Assembly (NCBI RefSeq): GCF_047496725.1
Contig: NC_132981.1
Coordinates: forward strand, 7,096,001-7,160,000
Direction of reading: 5' to 3'
DNA from: Anoplolepis gracilipes
Taxonomy: Eukaryota; Arthropoda; Insecta; Hymenoptera; Formicidae
Length of the DNA: 64,000 nt
Every line of letters starts with the position of its first letter. Position 1 is the first letter of the stretch. Shown here piece by piece: positions 46,231-59,769 of this stretch. The position numbers were made by a program, and so were the translations under genes. Below the pieces are notes generated by a model. It was given only the letters and a program-made list of their open reading frames with translations, was not told where the DNA came from and searched no databases.

Positions 46231-46236
<6 letters not shown>
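46106..46236. mobile_element. long hairpin fold-back element
   Basis: The left arm, from the AAAATAAATAAATA stretch through TTAAAAAACCATATACTTTT, is mirrored by the right arm ending near 46236. The loop is a CA/TA dinucleotide stretch of about 20 bases. Arms are about 55 bp with only a few mismatches. A (TA)n array follows immediately. Confidence 0.65.

Positions 46237-46287
<51 letters not shown>
46237..46287. repeat. (TA)n microsatellite
   Basis: About 50 bp of AT repeats directly abutting the hairpin element. Confidence 0.95.
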
Positions 46288-46291
<4 letters not shown>

Positions 46292-48279
46292 CATATTTCC
46301 AAAATAGACTGAAAATGTTAGAGAAAAGTTACGCAATACACATCATGCACATATGTCACTTGTATATTAACATTAACTTTTAAATATATTTTTTTAATGA
46401 AATTTATTATTTTTATTTAGAAATTCCGAGGAGGATATTTTGTTTGCAATCATGGGATCTCACGAAACTATTTGTGTATCATTGTAATGCATCGCAAGGC
46501 CTTTTTTTTATAGCTATTATTCATTAAGGGGAAGCACATACATAATATATGCGTAGATGCCAGGCGATCGGTCTTTGCGTAAGACATCCAGACGATACCG
46601 AGGCATAATTATCATTCACTTGATTCACCTCTCGGCATCGCGTCGCCGCAAACACGTCGTTTGTTGCGTCTCAATCCGAGTACTGAGGATCGATTTCGCG
46701 GAACTTGCCTTCGACTTTTGATCGAGGCCATTAGAGATTTTATAGCGAGTCGCTCGCAATTTCTGGATTAATTATTGTGCCCAAGGTTAAACAGACGTTG
46801 CATAAAAGACTATTCGCGTTGCCTTTGCACAAGGGACGAGAAGGCTCTTTTTTCTTTTTAAATCGACGTCGCAGAAAACGTTGGCAAACGCAATTTTCAC
46901 TTTTCACATTCGACATAGCGGATCGTCGCCTTTCTACTCTCTGGACCGACAGGTACGAACCGTTTCGTACGATGAACGGTCAGTGACGCGTGACGATACC
47001 AAGCTCAGAGTAGCAGCGAATTTGCATACCCGTATCGTTATTCTCACGCGATTGTAACATTTGTCGCGAACGTGCACAGGCCCACGTTTCGCTTAAGGCC
47101 GCGTTGTAAGGATGTTTTAGGAAAGAGAATTATAATTGATTTCTCTGACAACACAGAACTGACTTACAATCAAAATTGTGTTTTTTGAAAAGATTTTACC
47201 GAAAGTTATGTCAATTAATTTTACGAAAATTTTCATTTTTATATTTTATATTTAATATATTTAATATATTTGGAAGAAAAATATTAATTAACATAATTAA
47301 TATAAACAAGAAATGTTTCTGCACAAGCTGTGTAATAATTTTGCCCGAATAATTTTGCTTATCAACCTTAATGTTGTGGTTGAATTGATTAGGATTAGAA
47401 TAATAATTAAAAAATTAAAAGAAGTATTGAATTTAGTATAAGTTCTAAAAAGCACGTATTTAGTCCTATATTATCAATTCAATTATAATATTAGATATTA
47501 AGATCACTAACAATTATCGTTAATTACTTTAATTTTATGTTATCATTATGATTATATTATCATCATGATTATAAAATCTGTGGTTGTACGATTTACTAGC
47601 TGCAATAGTATAGGGAGGGTCGTAGGTAAACCCATGCACGATTAGTTGAGTCATTCTCGCACAACTCCGAGAAATGAACGAGAGAAGTTTCCCAGTAACC
47701 AGATCATCCGCCTTTTAAATCGAAAATATTAAATGCAATCAAGTGATTGTGGCTTATCATGGTCGTCATTATGTTATCACCGTACGAAAGATCGAGCAGA
47801 AAATATTTAACTTCGCGGGAATAAATAGAAACATCATTTATACGTAACATGTTAAACGTTTGTCCTACTTTAATGATGTTTCAGTTTCTGTTTCGTTGTT
47901 ACACGCATCTTTCTAGATTCGATCTTGTTCTTCTGCGTAGTTAACTTAACGAATGTCTACATTTACGTTTCGCAAATTCACTCGTTTTTCTTTTCCATTC
48001 AATATTAAATGTTACTCATTTGTACGATAATAAATCACCTTTATCAATCAAATTGCACTTCTTTATTATTTTTATGTATTCCAAGTGCTATTGTACTTAT
48101 GCATCATATATAATTTTGACAATGCTAATTATTCAGAAAATACACTTGGACTAATTAAAATACACAGATTTATTATAACTTACTATTGTGATACAATAAG
48201 TGAGTCATAAGATTAGAACAAACTGTTTTTTAATTTTCACATTAAAAATTCAGACAAATACTTACATACAAAAATGAAA

Positions 48280-48287
<8 letters not shown>

Positions 48288-48312
<25 letters not shown>

Positions 48313-48314
48313 TA
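48288..48314. repeat. (GA)n microsatellite
   Basis: Short GA run. Confidence 0.9.
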
Positions 48315-49085
48315 TGTGCATGTGCATATGAGTATAATAATTAAAGAATAACACGTATAATAAACATAATAACTAAAGAAAGGTAACTCAACGATTTCAA
48401 TTTATTGAGTAAAAGCAATGGCATGCGTGTGATTACCTCAGACTGTATTTCTATCTATGACCTGTGACTCTTTGTTTGCGCAAAATACAAATGCAACAAC
48501 ACTCACACAATGCGTCGATCTACCGTCTAAATGATCGCAAGGCGCTATAAATCCACGGCCTTGCGGCTTGCGCGCACACGCGTGCGACGGCGCAAAAGTT
48601 GAATAATACGTTGGCTAAATCGTTACGTTAGTGGCGTCTGTGACGTACCTACAGCACGTTATCTCATAACACTGACCTGTTTTTCGTAACGATCCATCTG
48701 AGAAGGTATTAACATTTCCTAGACTAGTCTACGGACTTATCGCTCGATTTTATGTTTCGCCCGATCACGAACATGCTGATGTTCTATCAGCGCATGTGAA
48801 TGCACTTAGATGAGTACGATTATCTGATAGGGGAGAGGTGTAGCTAATATTATAGCATTATCAGATCGTGCACAATCGTGCTATTCCTACATTTCGATCT
48901 TGTCACTATTATAGTTTGCTGGAAAATATTGTGTGAGAATTAAGCTGGGAATTCAAATTAGGCAGGAATTTTTTTAACTTTTTTTTTATTAAAGATGGGT
49001 TTTAAATTAATAATTTAATTATTTAAGAGAAAAAAATTATTTTTTGATAATAATATTTCGGGTAAAATTAATTAGAAATAGACTA

Positions 49086-49086
<1 letters not shown>

Positions 49087-49132
<46 letters not shown>
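49087..49132. repeat. (TA)n microsatellite
   Basis: 46 bp of TA repeats. Confidence 0.95.
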
Positions 49133-49135
<3 letters not shown>

Positions 49136-52039
49136 GAGTATTTATTAATTACTGTACGCAATGTTATGTTGATACTTTTGCTTTCATTTAAGTCAGCATT
49201 ACTATTGCTGAGTATACTGTAGATAAATTTTAAATTCGAACTAAATTGCTAATGAATAGAAAGGTTTTCTTGTCGTCGCAGATAAGAGATGGAGGTACAT
49301 ACTTTTGCGCGGTATTCGCGTGACAAGCGAAGAGAATACCAAACGGCGCTTAAGCCTGTGAGGTGTATGAATCAGTAAGCAAGTGTAACGACCCAATGAC
49401 GTCAAGAAGATTGCACAAGAAAAAGCAAGTTGGTAATTCCAATTCGTTTGATCGATTTCTCGATCTCATGCGAGAGCGATCGCGAATGCAGTACGGAATT
49501 TTAAATTCAGAATACACCGCCTGGATCCATCACGTCCTTCAGGCATCTTCACAGGCAAATATAAAAACGTTATTAAATATAATAATGCATTAGTTCTCTC
49601 TAATCTATTAAGATTTGTAGACGTGCTTATTAATGTGTAAAAATTATATATATAATATGTATTTTTACAATTTTCTCTTATATATATTTATGTAGTTGTC
49701 GTTGAAGTACAAACAAGAATTGAATTTATATATGCAAACATCTATCTATGTATATATTTAGGGATATTATAGCTAATAAGTTAAAAATATTATTTGTTTA
49801 ATACATATTTGACAAAAGCTTTTGAGAAAGATTTCAAAAAGTACATAATTGATTAAATTTATTATAATAAATATATATATATTTAGCGGAAATATATATG
49901 TTTCATAAAGATTCCTTTGAAATTAATGAATAAAACATGCTTCTCGAAATAAAAATTGTTTACATTTTTGAAGAAATAAAAATGCCTGTTAAACATAACA
50001 AAATGAAATCATTGGATTATTTTAGATCTAAGTTTTATAATTTAAAAAAATGCACGCGCATAAAACCTCGTAGCGAAGGCGGCAATCGTTTTCAGGAATT
50101 GCTCCCTGATTTCAATAAATGAACGTCAAATTCTGATATCTCGACCTTTCTTGCTCGCAATATCGAAAGATTTCTATTGGAATTATAAAACATTCATGTA
50201 TCAGCCATAAATTATCGATTAGCTTCCTACGTTTCCCTAGTAAGACTCAAATGTAAATTTTCAGCTCGGAGAATCTCTTTTTTCCGCAGGAGATATCGTA
50301 CCGAACGATAAGAAAATTGTTCTGACGTCACAAGATCCGTCTTCTTGGATGTTGATTGCGTCGTTGGTTCATTTGACGAGAAAGCGAACAGAAACAGTCA
50401 CGAAACAAGTGAAAGTGTAATGTAATGAAATCATTATAAATAAATTTCAATAAGATTCGCTTTTTACGATGAGTTGGAGTACTTTAGATGTCAAATCTAA
50501 GAATATGTTCAATTTTTATTGCTACATTGAAATATAATAATTCATTTTTGTAATAAATGAAAATAAATCAAATTAATCAGTATCCACATTTTTAAATTTT
50601 ATATAATCTTTTACATGTTATGCATATTTTGATTTGAAATTTCAATAGATTTTTATGATTATTATAGTTTATATTTATATTATCTAAAATGTATATATTT
50701 ATGTTATATATTATGATTACGCATTGTGTGATTATTGATGAGTTTAGTTTACCGCAAATTGATAAAATTTCCTACATTCTTTATGAAAACTGTCCACTGT
50801 GTGAGTAAAATAATATTGTGCATAATGAATTAAATTATTAACATTCTTTGCAAAAACGGAAGTCGACATGCGATTAAAGTATCAAGATTCTTATGACGCG
50901 TCTTAGAAGATAATAATACAAAGTTGTGTCACTTCCGCAAACGTTCGAAGAAGTTTGGAAGATTTCGCATTGTGATGTGTCACACATCAAAAAATTCCTT
51001 TAACTTGCCTGCATAGTGCCTGTACAGTGCCTGTAGCTCTGCGCGATGGAATAGAACAACATTATTCATCCATTTACGTAATTAGAATTATCCACACATA
51101 TAACGCGGAATCAATAATTCAATGATCTTAATCGATTTTATTAATCAACCGATTAAATAGCCGTATTTAATAGCATAGCATATTTAACAGCATATTAATA
51201 ATGGAAACTTCTGACCGAGAATCGGAAAACTACAATATTTTTATTTTCATTTTTAAATATCTAGGAAACTGCAGAATACATTCAGATGGTTATCTTCTTA
51301 AGCAACCTTTATTAATATCTCGAGCCGTCTACAAATATTAACGTCATTTGTGACATATTGGCTAGGTTATTACTGCATTGCCTAACGTCATATTGATTAA
51401 TATATACATAATTTTTTTTTAAATTTAGAAGGTGTTCCTTCTTCCTATATCTACGTCATTGATCAGACTGTATGATAAGTAAACATAACAAAGATGTTTT
51501 TGTTAACTATACCTGAGTAAAATGCATTGCATTATAAGAAAAAATTACGTAATTATACGATTTTAAAAGATGACAACATTTGCAAATAGAAATAATTAAA
51601 CTTTATTATCTTAGGTGCTGATTTTTCAAAAAACTGCGAAATTCTTTTGTGGTAATATGAGAAAATTTGAAACGAAAAAGATAGTAATTGATAGTTATGT
51701 ATTAAAACTTAAATTATTTTTTTAATTAAAGTTATTGTCAAATTTTTAATTTAGATAATAAAAATAATAAGAAAGAAAATATATTTACTTACAATTAGAA
51801 AAAACAATATTAATTTTCTACCAAAAAAATGTTACTTATAATTCATAATTTAAAAAGAAAATTATTTTATACAAAATTGTATAAAATTGTTTCATAAGAA
51901 AACTTTTTTAATTAATAATTAATTATTAATTTTCATATCTTTCTATTTTTTAATAATCGTTTGTAATTATTTGCCAAACTTAACGAGCAATCACGTGATC
52001 ATGCGTATCCACGCATAAGTGCAGCGAACGGGCATATAG

Positions 52040-52235
52040 ATAGTTAAGACCGCAGTGGCGAACGCGTGTGCGTCGTGCGCGTACTCAACGCCGCGCACGC
52101 TCTGCACGTGTGCGCTTTCTCGCACACGTGCGTCGCACGCGTTTCGTGGCTGTGTACGCGCGGCTCGCGCGCGCGCTTATAGATCGCTAGCTCTTTCCTT
52201 CTGTCAGCGAAGACCGGCGACCTTGGCCTCCTGAC
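52040..52235. promoter_or_regulatory. CpG-rich island with paired E-box palindromes
   Basis: A sharply bounded GC- and CpG-rich stretch in very AT-rich DNA. GCACGTGTGCG (52104-52114) and CGCACACGTGC (52121-52131) form an exact 11-bp inverted repeat around a 6-base spacer, each arm with a CACGTG E-box. TTATAG near 52178 and a GTCAGC about 25 bases on could be a weak plus-strand promoter; the complement offers TATAAG. E-boxes of this type bind bHLH or bHLH-PAS factors. No gene is attached. Confidence 0.45.
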
Positions 52236-55200
52236 CATGAGCACCAGTTGATTCGTTATATTAGCGCGAGAGCGGTATTTTATACTTCCTATATATATTC
52301 GTATTCGTGAAACTTTCTCCATATATATGACGAAAAATGGTTCAAGATAAAAGGTTATCAAAGAGATTGGATCGAAATTCTTGAAGGTTCATGATTGAAT
52401 TTCTCGTTTGTTATTAATAAATTAATTCATTAAGAATATATATGCGTGAGAAAAAAAGAATCTGTTAATTTATTTATGTGAAATAATATTTTACGAAAGA
52501 AGTGGAAAAAAATTTAAAAAATTATTAATTAATATTTTTTAAGGAACTTTATATTTTTATATTTTTAAGTTGGCTTTTGTTTACGCGCTTTACACGAATA
52601 AATACAGTAAATAACTGGCGCAATATGTAAATGATTTTTTTATAAAGTATAATTATATGATAATAAATTAATGATAAAGATAATTAGATGATAATAAACT
52701 ATTTATAAGTTTGATTAAATCAGTAACCATTATAATTAAATCAGTTAATCACGTATAAAAAGTAGATAATTTAATATGCTAGATTTTCCATCAGAAATCT
52801 CCTTAGTATCTGTTCTAATATTAATGAGAATAGAAATTGCTTAATTCATTAAAATGGACGAATATTTAAAGAAATGTTATATAGAAATATTAATTAAGTT
52901 ATACATATTAATTAGTTACACATAATATTTGCATGTTTGTATTAATGGATAACTTCTCTGATTTTGATATTAATAATAAATACGTCCAGCAACAGGAATG
53001 TGATGATTGTGAGAAAAAAGACGATCCGTCATATATGTAGGTGGCGATTAATATGATCGCGGGAACATAATATCAGGCCGCACATTAAATTAGGATGAAG
53101 CAGGTACAAACTGAGAGTGGCTGGAACTTGAACGCTACTGCATGAGTCACACTCACGAGTCGTGACTCATGAGAAAATCGCCGGTGGAATCCGTGAAAAC
53201 GTAAAATTAATCGCTCAACCGTTGTTATATGAAAAATATGTACAAAGTGTATAGAAAATTTTGATTGTAAACTTTTATCTTTTCTCTCTCTCTCTTTCTC
53301 TTTCGTAGCGATACATTAGCTGATAATTATGCTAAACGAATAATCTACTTACAATAAATCAACGGTGATATATTTTATTGTCAATTGGAAATTTTTAGGT
53401 TACTCAAAACATTTTAAATGCTATCAAAATAAAAAAAATGTGAAGAATTGTTTGCATATGCAAAAACTTATGATGTCATAATCAGTTTTGTTAAATATTG
53501 ACTGACAATGAGTATACCGTTACATGGATTATTTTTCTGGTGCAAGGTTTTAGGCAAGTGTTATTTATATCTTATAACGGTTTGTAACCACTTTATAAAA
53601 TTATTATCGAAGATTATAATAATTTGTCTCACATTTTATATTTATGCATAAACGTGATTATACGAACGTAAGTTAAATAACTTTAATTGCTAAGTGTTCA
53701 GATATTTAAGTGATTATGCAAATATTACATTTTATCGCATGAATCATATAATCATTTGTTTATTTATTATTAATCATATTATTAATCATTCAGCTAAATT
53801 TATGTGTACATTATCAATATGATTTATTAAATGATAAAACGAAATTCTTATCTTACAATATATTGATGTTTAATATGCATATGCAAATTGCATCATGCTA
53901 AAGAAAAAGATGTAAATTAAGAATATGTAAAACATTTATATTTTTTAAACTACTGTGTTTTTAAATTGTTATATATAAAATTATAATTATATGTTGCGTT
54001 AAATATTTAGATTAATCAATTTAGCAATTGACTAGTTTTTTTTATATTGTATATATAATATATATATGATATATGTATTTTTATAGACTATAGATAATAA
54101 AGAAGAAACAAGACTTCAATTAGAATTCAAAACGCGTTCATTAAAGATCATGCATTATCTTTTCAAAATAATAAAATCTTCATTTCAGTCAGTAAAGATA
54201 CACTTTATAAAAATTAAAATTTAATAGAAAAACAGAGAAAGAAAGAAAGAGAAAGAATAGATTGATAAAAAAACAAGAATTTATCTTTGTAATCCGGATA
54301 TATTGGATTATCATTAAAACTTTTGTTTTTTAGCACTTAGCGTCGTATCATTTTAATATCCTATTACTTTAATATTTAATTGAATTTATATTTTAGTGAT
54401 GCAAAATAATGAAACAGGAAGAGAAAAATGTATTTTTTATGACTATTGCAAATACTGACAAAAAGATTCACAACAATTTTGCCTATAAATTTTTTATGAA
54501 TTTCCATGAAGTAATAAACGTTCGAGTATACTAAATTATTTTCTTATTTCTTTTATCACGAAAGAAAATAAAATAAAAAAACAATAATTTGAATTTTGGA
54601 CCTACAAAAGCTTTATATATTGTCAATGGAGACATCTGTAGAACAGACGAATAACCCGTTTGTACACCTACGCAGAAATAGTGAGTCAGATTCTATGCTA
54701 GAAGACACGCATATTAGCATTAATAAGAGATGCTTGTGTATGTATTTTTATGTGTGTATTTGTGTGGAAGTTACGTTATAGTAAACTCTTTTACCGATTG
54801 ACAGACTCTCCTCTATCGACTACAGAAAAAATAAGAAGCGGCATTGAAATTGCGCCGTGAGAAATATGTACATGAGAATATATATGTACATACATAATGT
54901 ATACATCGATAGCTATTAGTGTTAGAATTACTATCAGGTTTGACAACAACACGACAATCCGAAATAATTCATGCATAATGATAAGCAATTTAAAAAATAT
55001 GCAATATTGATATTATACATTGCACAATAAAATTCTAACACTGCATCATTGAGTTATAAATATGAGTTTACTTAGAAATGATAACAAGCAATTAATGAAG
55101 ACATGATAATATTCTGTACTTAATTTGAAAGAATATTAAAGCTATATATCGTTTAAATCACAAGAATGAATAAATCTAAAATATGTTTACAGAACATTAA

Positions 55201-55293
55201 AATATAAAAGACGTGTGTAATATTGTATTTTAATTAGTATGCAATTGCGATCAATAAATTAATTTGATCTTGGGCAGTGATCGATTCGGTCGA

Positions 55294-55394
55294 TTTATTT
55301 TGGTAATTGTATATTAATCTACAATTAAGAAATTATTAATAATTATTAATAATTTCTTAATTGTAGATTAATATTATAGAATTATCAAAATAAA
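55294..55394. mobile_element. hairpin fold-back element
   Basis: TTTATTTTGGTAATTGTATATTAATCTAC... is mirrored by the complement ending at 55394. The inner arms around AGAAATTATTAATAAT are perfect and the outer part has a few mismatches. About 100 bp in total. Confidence 0.6.
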
Positions 55395-56540
55395 CAATGT
55401 GATTTAAGTACGTAAAGAAACTTTTCTAATTAGAGAAAATTTCGGCAAAATGTTTTTGCGTTAGGTTAGGGAATTTTGTTGATATTGCCAAGACTGACTC
55501 TTACCTTCTTCTAAAATAACTTGTACTAAGTGATGATCTAATTGAATTTATGCAAATAAATGCACAAAAATAGAAAGATTACACACTATTCACTGAGAAG
55601 AAGAAAGGGGATGCACGCGAATAGAGACGTCTTGCGCTTACGGCGCCAACACGACGGACTAACTGTATGACATTGCTTCGGGTCGAGCACGACTTATCGA
55701 TTTTTTTCTTAGTGTAGAGACCTGCGGAAAAATTTGTCCCAATTATCGTTACAATACTATCTATCATTGCAATTACTTGTCCAATCGAATAAAAAATAAT
55801 ATCTGTTATTATTGTATTTATTTATAAAACGCATAAAACTAAACATTATACAAGAAAATATATATGTGGACAAAGATTTATTTCTCATATAACTATTAAA
55901 GAAAATATTGTAGCAATTTACCAGAAATGCAAGATCGAACGTAGGAGGAGGCATTCCACTTCAGATGATACATGTGTTTCTTACGTACAATATCAAATAT
56001 CAAACAAACCTTTAAAATATAGAATTATTTTTACAGAAAACTTTCTGTTGATATTGTTATGATACTTTTCACATTGTGTTTGTTATTGCTTTCTGAAAAG
56101 TTTTTCTTTTTGCACGTCTTAATTGGTCAATATATATCCTGTCGATGTGTTTTTTTTTCATTCGCCCACGCAGTACAGTATTAATTACAAACAGAGAAAA
56201 TTTCTAGAATTCTTTTTTGTCATACATTAAAAATAGATGATATAAAAACAGAAGTAGTTTTAGATAATAATGTGCACACTTATATTATATCTTTATGAGT
56301 TGCGATTTATATTTGTCATTTCTGACGTAAAACAATGAAAATGAGCAATATTTTTGTGTGATAATTTTAACATATTTTGTCTATCACGTATTGCATTTGC
56401 AACTAAAATTATATATTTTCTTTGTAGGACATTATCTAATACTTCTTCCTGAGATAAGGTTTCTCGCAATTAAATGTTTCAATTTTTTGAAGATATGTTT
56501 TTAATATACTTTCAATGTGCAATGTATACACAACATAATT

Positions 56541-56634
56541 TATATGAAAATAATTACTAATAAATTATATAATGAAAATAATTACTAATAAATTTATATG
56601 AAAATAATTACTAATAAATTATATAATGCAAAAA
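56541..56634. repeat. tandem repeat, about 27-30 bp unit, three copies
   Basis: The unit ATGAAAATAATTACTAATAA occurs three times in a row with small length variation in the TTATATA linker. Confidence 0.75.
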
Positions 56635-56994
56635 TTTTGATTTTTAGCACGTTATACATAAAAATATAGATACACATTCCAAGAAATAAATTTTTTAAAG
56701 TCAACATTTGCATGTATAAAGTAATATTTACTTATGATGTATTACGTAAATAAATAGAAACATTCTGAATAATTAAGATTTGATTTATGATTATAGACAC
56801 GCATTGCATAACATAAACTTCTTTTGCTTGTTCTTACAAGATATAAAATAGCGTAAAATTATTTAAAAAAATACTAGTTTCTGTACTATTCGAGATAGTT
56901 TACGGACATCTTATATAAAGTAAATTTCACATTTTTTAAAAGATATAATATTAATGTGTATATGTGTGTGTGAAGTAAATTGTTAATAATAAAA

Positions 56995-56998
<4 letters not shown>

Positions 56999-57039
<41 letters not shown>
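56999..57039. repeat. (TA)n microsatellite
   Basis: About 41 bp of TA repeats. Confidence 0.95.
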
Positions 57040-57046
<7 letters not shown>

Positions 57047-57762
57047 ATGACAAAACAATTTTTTTTATATATTATTTAATTGACAAATCTATTTTGTATT
57101 AGATTAATGTTGTATTATTTTTCTGCAATTTTGATTATATTTAATTGTAGATATATTCCTTGACATGCCATGAGATTATCAAACGGTATTTAGGTCGTTT
57201 ACATAAGACATTTATATTGTCACAATTGAATTCATTTAACATCACTTTAAGATTAATGAGCAGCTGCTTTATGCACGTGATATTATTTGTATATCAAAGT
57301 CAAACTTAGTCAAAAATAAACTTGTTTTTTATATATAAATTATTAATAAATTTTAAATTTTGAATTTTAAACTACATTTTAAATTTAAATAAAAGTTACC
57401 AAAAGTTTCCAGAAAAACAAAAAAATTATTTTTAAGCCTTTTCTTATATCTAAACTTTAACAATATAGAGAGAGAACTTTTATATTTTCTTTATATATAA
57501 AATATAATTTAAAAAAAATTACATTTTTAAACAAATTAAGAAAGCCTTTTGTTAGTTCTTTATTCAACTGCATATATCATATTATGTATAAATGTTTGAA
57601 AAATTGCTCAAAAAAAATTTAATAATTTTTAAATAGTCTCAAATTCTAAATATGTTAATTAATTATATTACTTATTGATCTAGTCACAAAAACTGCAAAG
57701 ATCAATATGAATATGAGCATAGATTATTTTTTGATAATTGCAAGTCAGTCAAATAGCTACAG

Positions 57763-57851
57763 ATGTAAACAAATCGTAATAGCCATAAATGTAAACAAAT
57801 CGTAATGGCCACAAGTGTAAACAAATTGTAATAGCCATAAATGTAAACAAG
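57763..57851. repeat. 26-bp tandem repeat, 3.4 copies
   Basis: The unit begins ATGTAAACAAATCGTAATAG and continues CCATAA; copies start at 57763, 57789, 57815 and 57841 with two or three substitutions. It contains TGTAAACA, the forkhead (FOXO/FoxA) binding consensus, once per copy. It lies just upstream of the GC-rich region at 57930. Confidence 0.8.
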
Positions 57852-57929
57852 TTCCGCGTGTCCGATCAAATCGATGTCAACTATATAATTCCTAGAATTA
57901 TATTCAATTAAAATTCCATAAAATCTTAC

Positions 57930-58330
57930 TTTTGTCTCTGTCTCGTAGACTAATGTTCCTCGGAGCCAATAGATTAGTCAAACTACCGTAGATCGGAATT
58001 TCTTGCACGCAGCTGGAATCTTCCACGGCGATGTGCGCGAACAGGAAGCAACCCGACGAACGTGAACGTACTGCGACTTCGCGGCGCGGCTCACGATGTT
58101 CCTCACGCAGCTGGTATCTCCTCAAGGACGGAGTAACGGTGTCACCGGCGCGAACGGCACCTTAGTAGAATACGGCGGATCCAAGGTGCCTTTCTTCACC
58201 TTGACCGATGGACCGCGCGAGGATCTCTTTCCTGGGGAAGTACACTTGCGACGAAAAACAATAGCGCAAAAATGCTTCTTTTCTTTTTTTCGCGGAAGCG
58301 CGAGATAGCGTTTTCACTAAGGAAGCTCGT
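57930..58330. other. GC-rich region, possible exon or promoter, strand undecided
   Basis: Composition changes abruptly to GC-rich. On the plus strand CTTTTGTCTCTGTCTCGTAG near 57953 is an excellent acceptor, and a 70-codon frame (58096-58308) reads through SNGVTGANGTLVEYGGSKVP. On the minus strand a frame ends in ...AAAA|GTAAGA, a good donor near 57930, and another reads KRSSRGPSVKVKKGTLDPPY before a stop. The frames conflict and none is recognised; this may equally be a 5' UTR or CpG promoter. Confidence 0.3.
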
Positions 58331-59686
58331 GAATGGCGAACGGAATGATCGTGGCGTGGAATGGACTGCCGTGGTGAGAGGCCGTGGAGAACAACGCGGT
58401 TGAATATATCGGTCTAGCGGTTTGTCGGTATTGATATGAGAATGTGTAGGTGCCTCCTCCGCGCTAGTACATAAATATGCGTCTTTGATGTGTGATCGCG
58501 TGGTGGGGCCTTCGCGCGCATTCTATCTCTCTTTCCCTTTCTCTCTCCATATCTCTGTCTTTCTTCTCCTAAACAAACTTTATATATACATGGAAAGTAG
58601 CGTGCAGACGTATGCATGAAACCCACGCAATGTACGAGATTGGTACCTTGAAAAGCGAGGAATGGGACACGCCAAATTTCCGACAATGATAATCAAGCAA
58701 CTTAAATTCGGCTTCTACTTTCATCATGATGTTTTGCTATAGAACAGATGTCTTGCGTATAAACTGTAGAACATTATACTATGAAGTGTCTAAACATTAC
58801 AAATGCAAAATATGAAGATTTGTTAATAATTAAATTTTTAGAATCTTGTGATTAAATGTGATTAAAAGTTTATAAAATCTGAATATAAAAACCTCAAGAC
58901 ATAAAAGATTACATTTTCGAAGTTCTAGTTTTTCAATGATAAAATATTGCTTATAAGATACTCTAGAAGCCTTTTATTAAATATCTTTTTGCATATATAA
59001 ACAATATTATATTTATATTTTATTTTATTAAATATTGTTTTTTCTGCATGTATACAACAATGATATATTTCTATACTTTTATATTTTTTATCTTAATGAA
59101 TGCATGTAACAGCAGCATGTAAACAGTGGAACAGAGTCGCACACTGAAGATGAGAATTATGCGAAGACTTACGTAATAATTGCTAATCAGAAGATATTTA
59201 CTAACCGCTCTAAAAACATGTATTAACAAAACCTGTTTATGCATGAAGTTCCTTATTATGTAGACACTGTAGAAGGTGTGAATTGTCACGTCATCCATAT
59301 ATCAGATAACTAATCTGTATCAAATAAAATTTTCAATATTTTTTTTAGTATGTTTAAAATAATAAAAATAGCGATTTCTATTGTAAAAATTTAAATATCA
59401 TTATTGAATTAATTAATTCAATATGATAATACTACATATTTTCAGTCGAATATCGGTAAATATATGTTTAATGTTTTTTTTTTTTTTAAGAAAAAGTAGA
59501 AATTGTATTAAATTTAATTTTTTGAATGTTATGCTTTTTGTATTCAAACATCTGTTATTACATTTGAAAACTAAATTTCTCAGTAACTATTTGCGATGTT
59601 TTATTAATTATTTTTAATTTATAAATGATTAGGAGAAAAATAACATGCAAATATAAAATCGTTTTTATACAGATAAGAACTTCCGT

Positions 59687-59688
<2 letters not shown>

Positions 59689-59768
<80 letters not shown>
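59689..59768. repeat. (CT)n microsatellite
   Basis: About 80 bp of perfect CT repeats, the longest in the window. Confidence 0.97.

Positions 59769-59769
<1 letters not shown>

Larger units (their letters stand above)
40389..52039. other. no supported gene
   Basis: AT-rich DNA with GC-richer islands at about 40400-41200, 42830-43060, 44100-44460, 44880-45360, 46550-47110, 48400-48900 and 49270-49600. Short open frames in these islands lack paired splice sites and recognisable motifs. TATAAATC at about 48546 sits at the edge of a GC-rich stretch and could be a promoter, but no initiator follows at the right distance. Confidence 0.5.
52236..57762. other. AT-rich DNA, no supported gene
   Basis: Only short AT-driven open frames, a hairpin at 55294 and tandem copies at 56541. 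A minor GC-richer patch around 55580-55740 has a 62-codon minus-strand frame of no recognisable kind. Confidence 0.6.
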
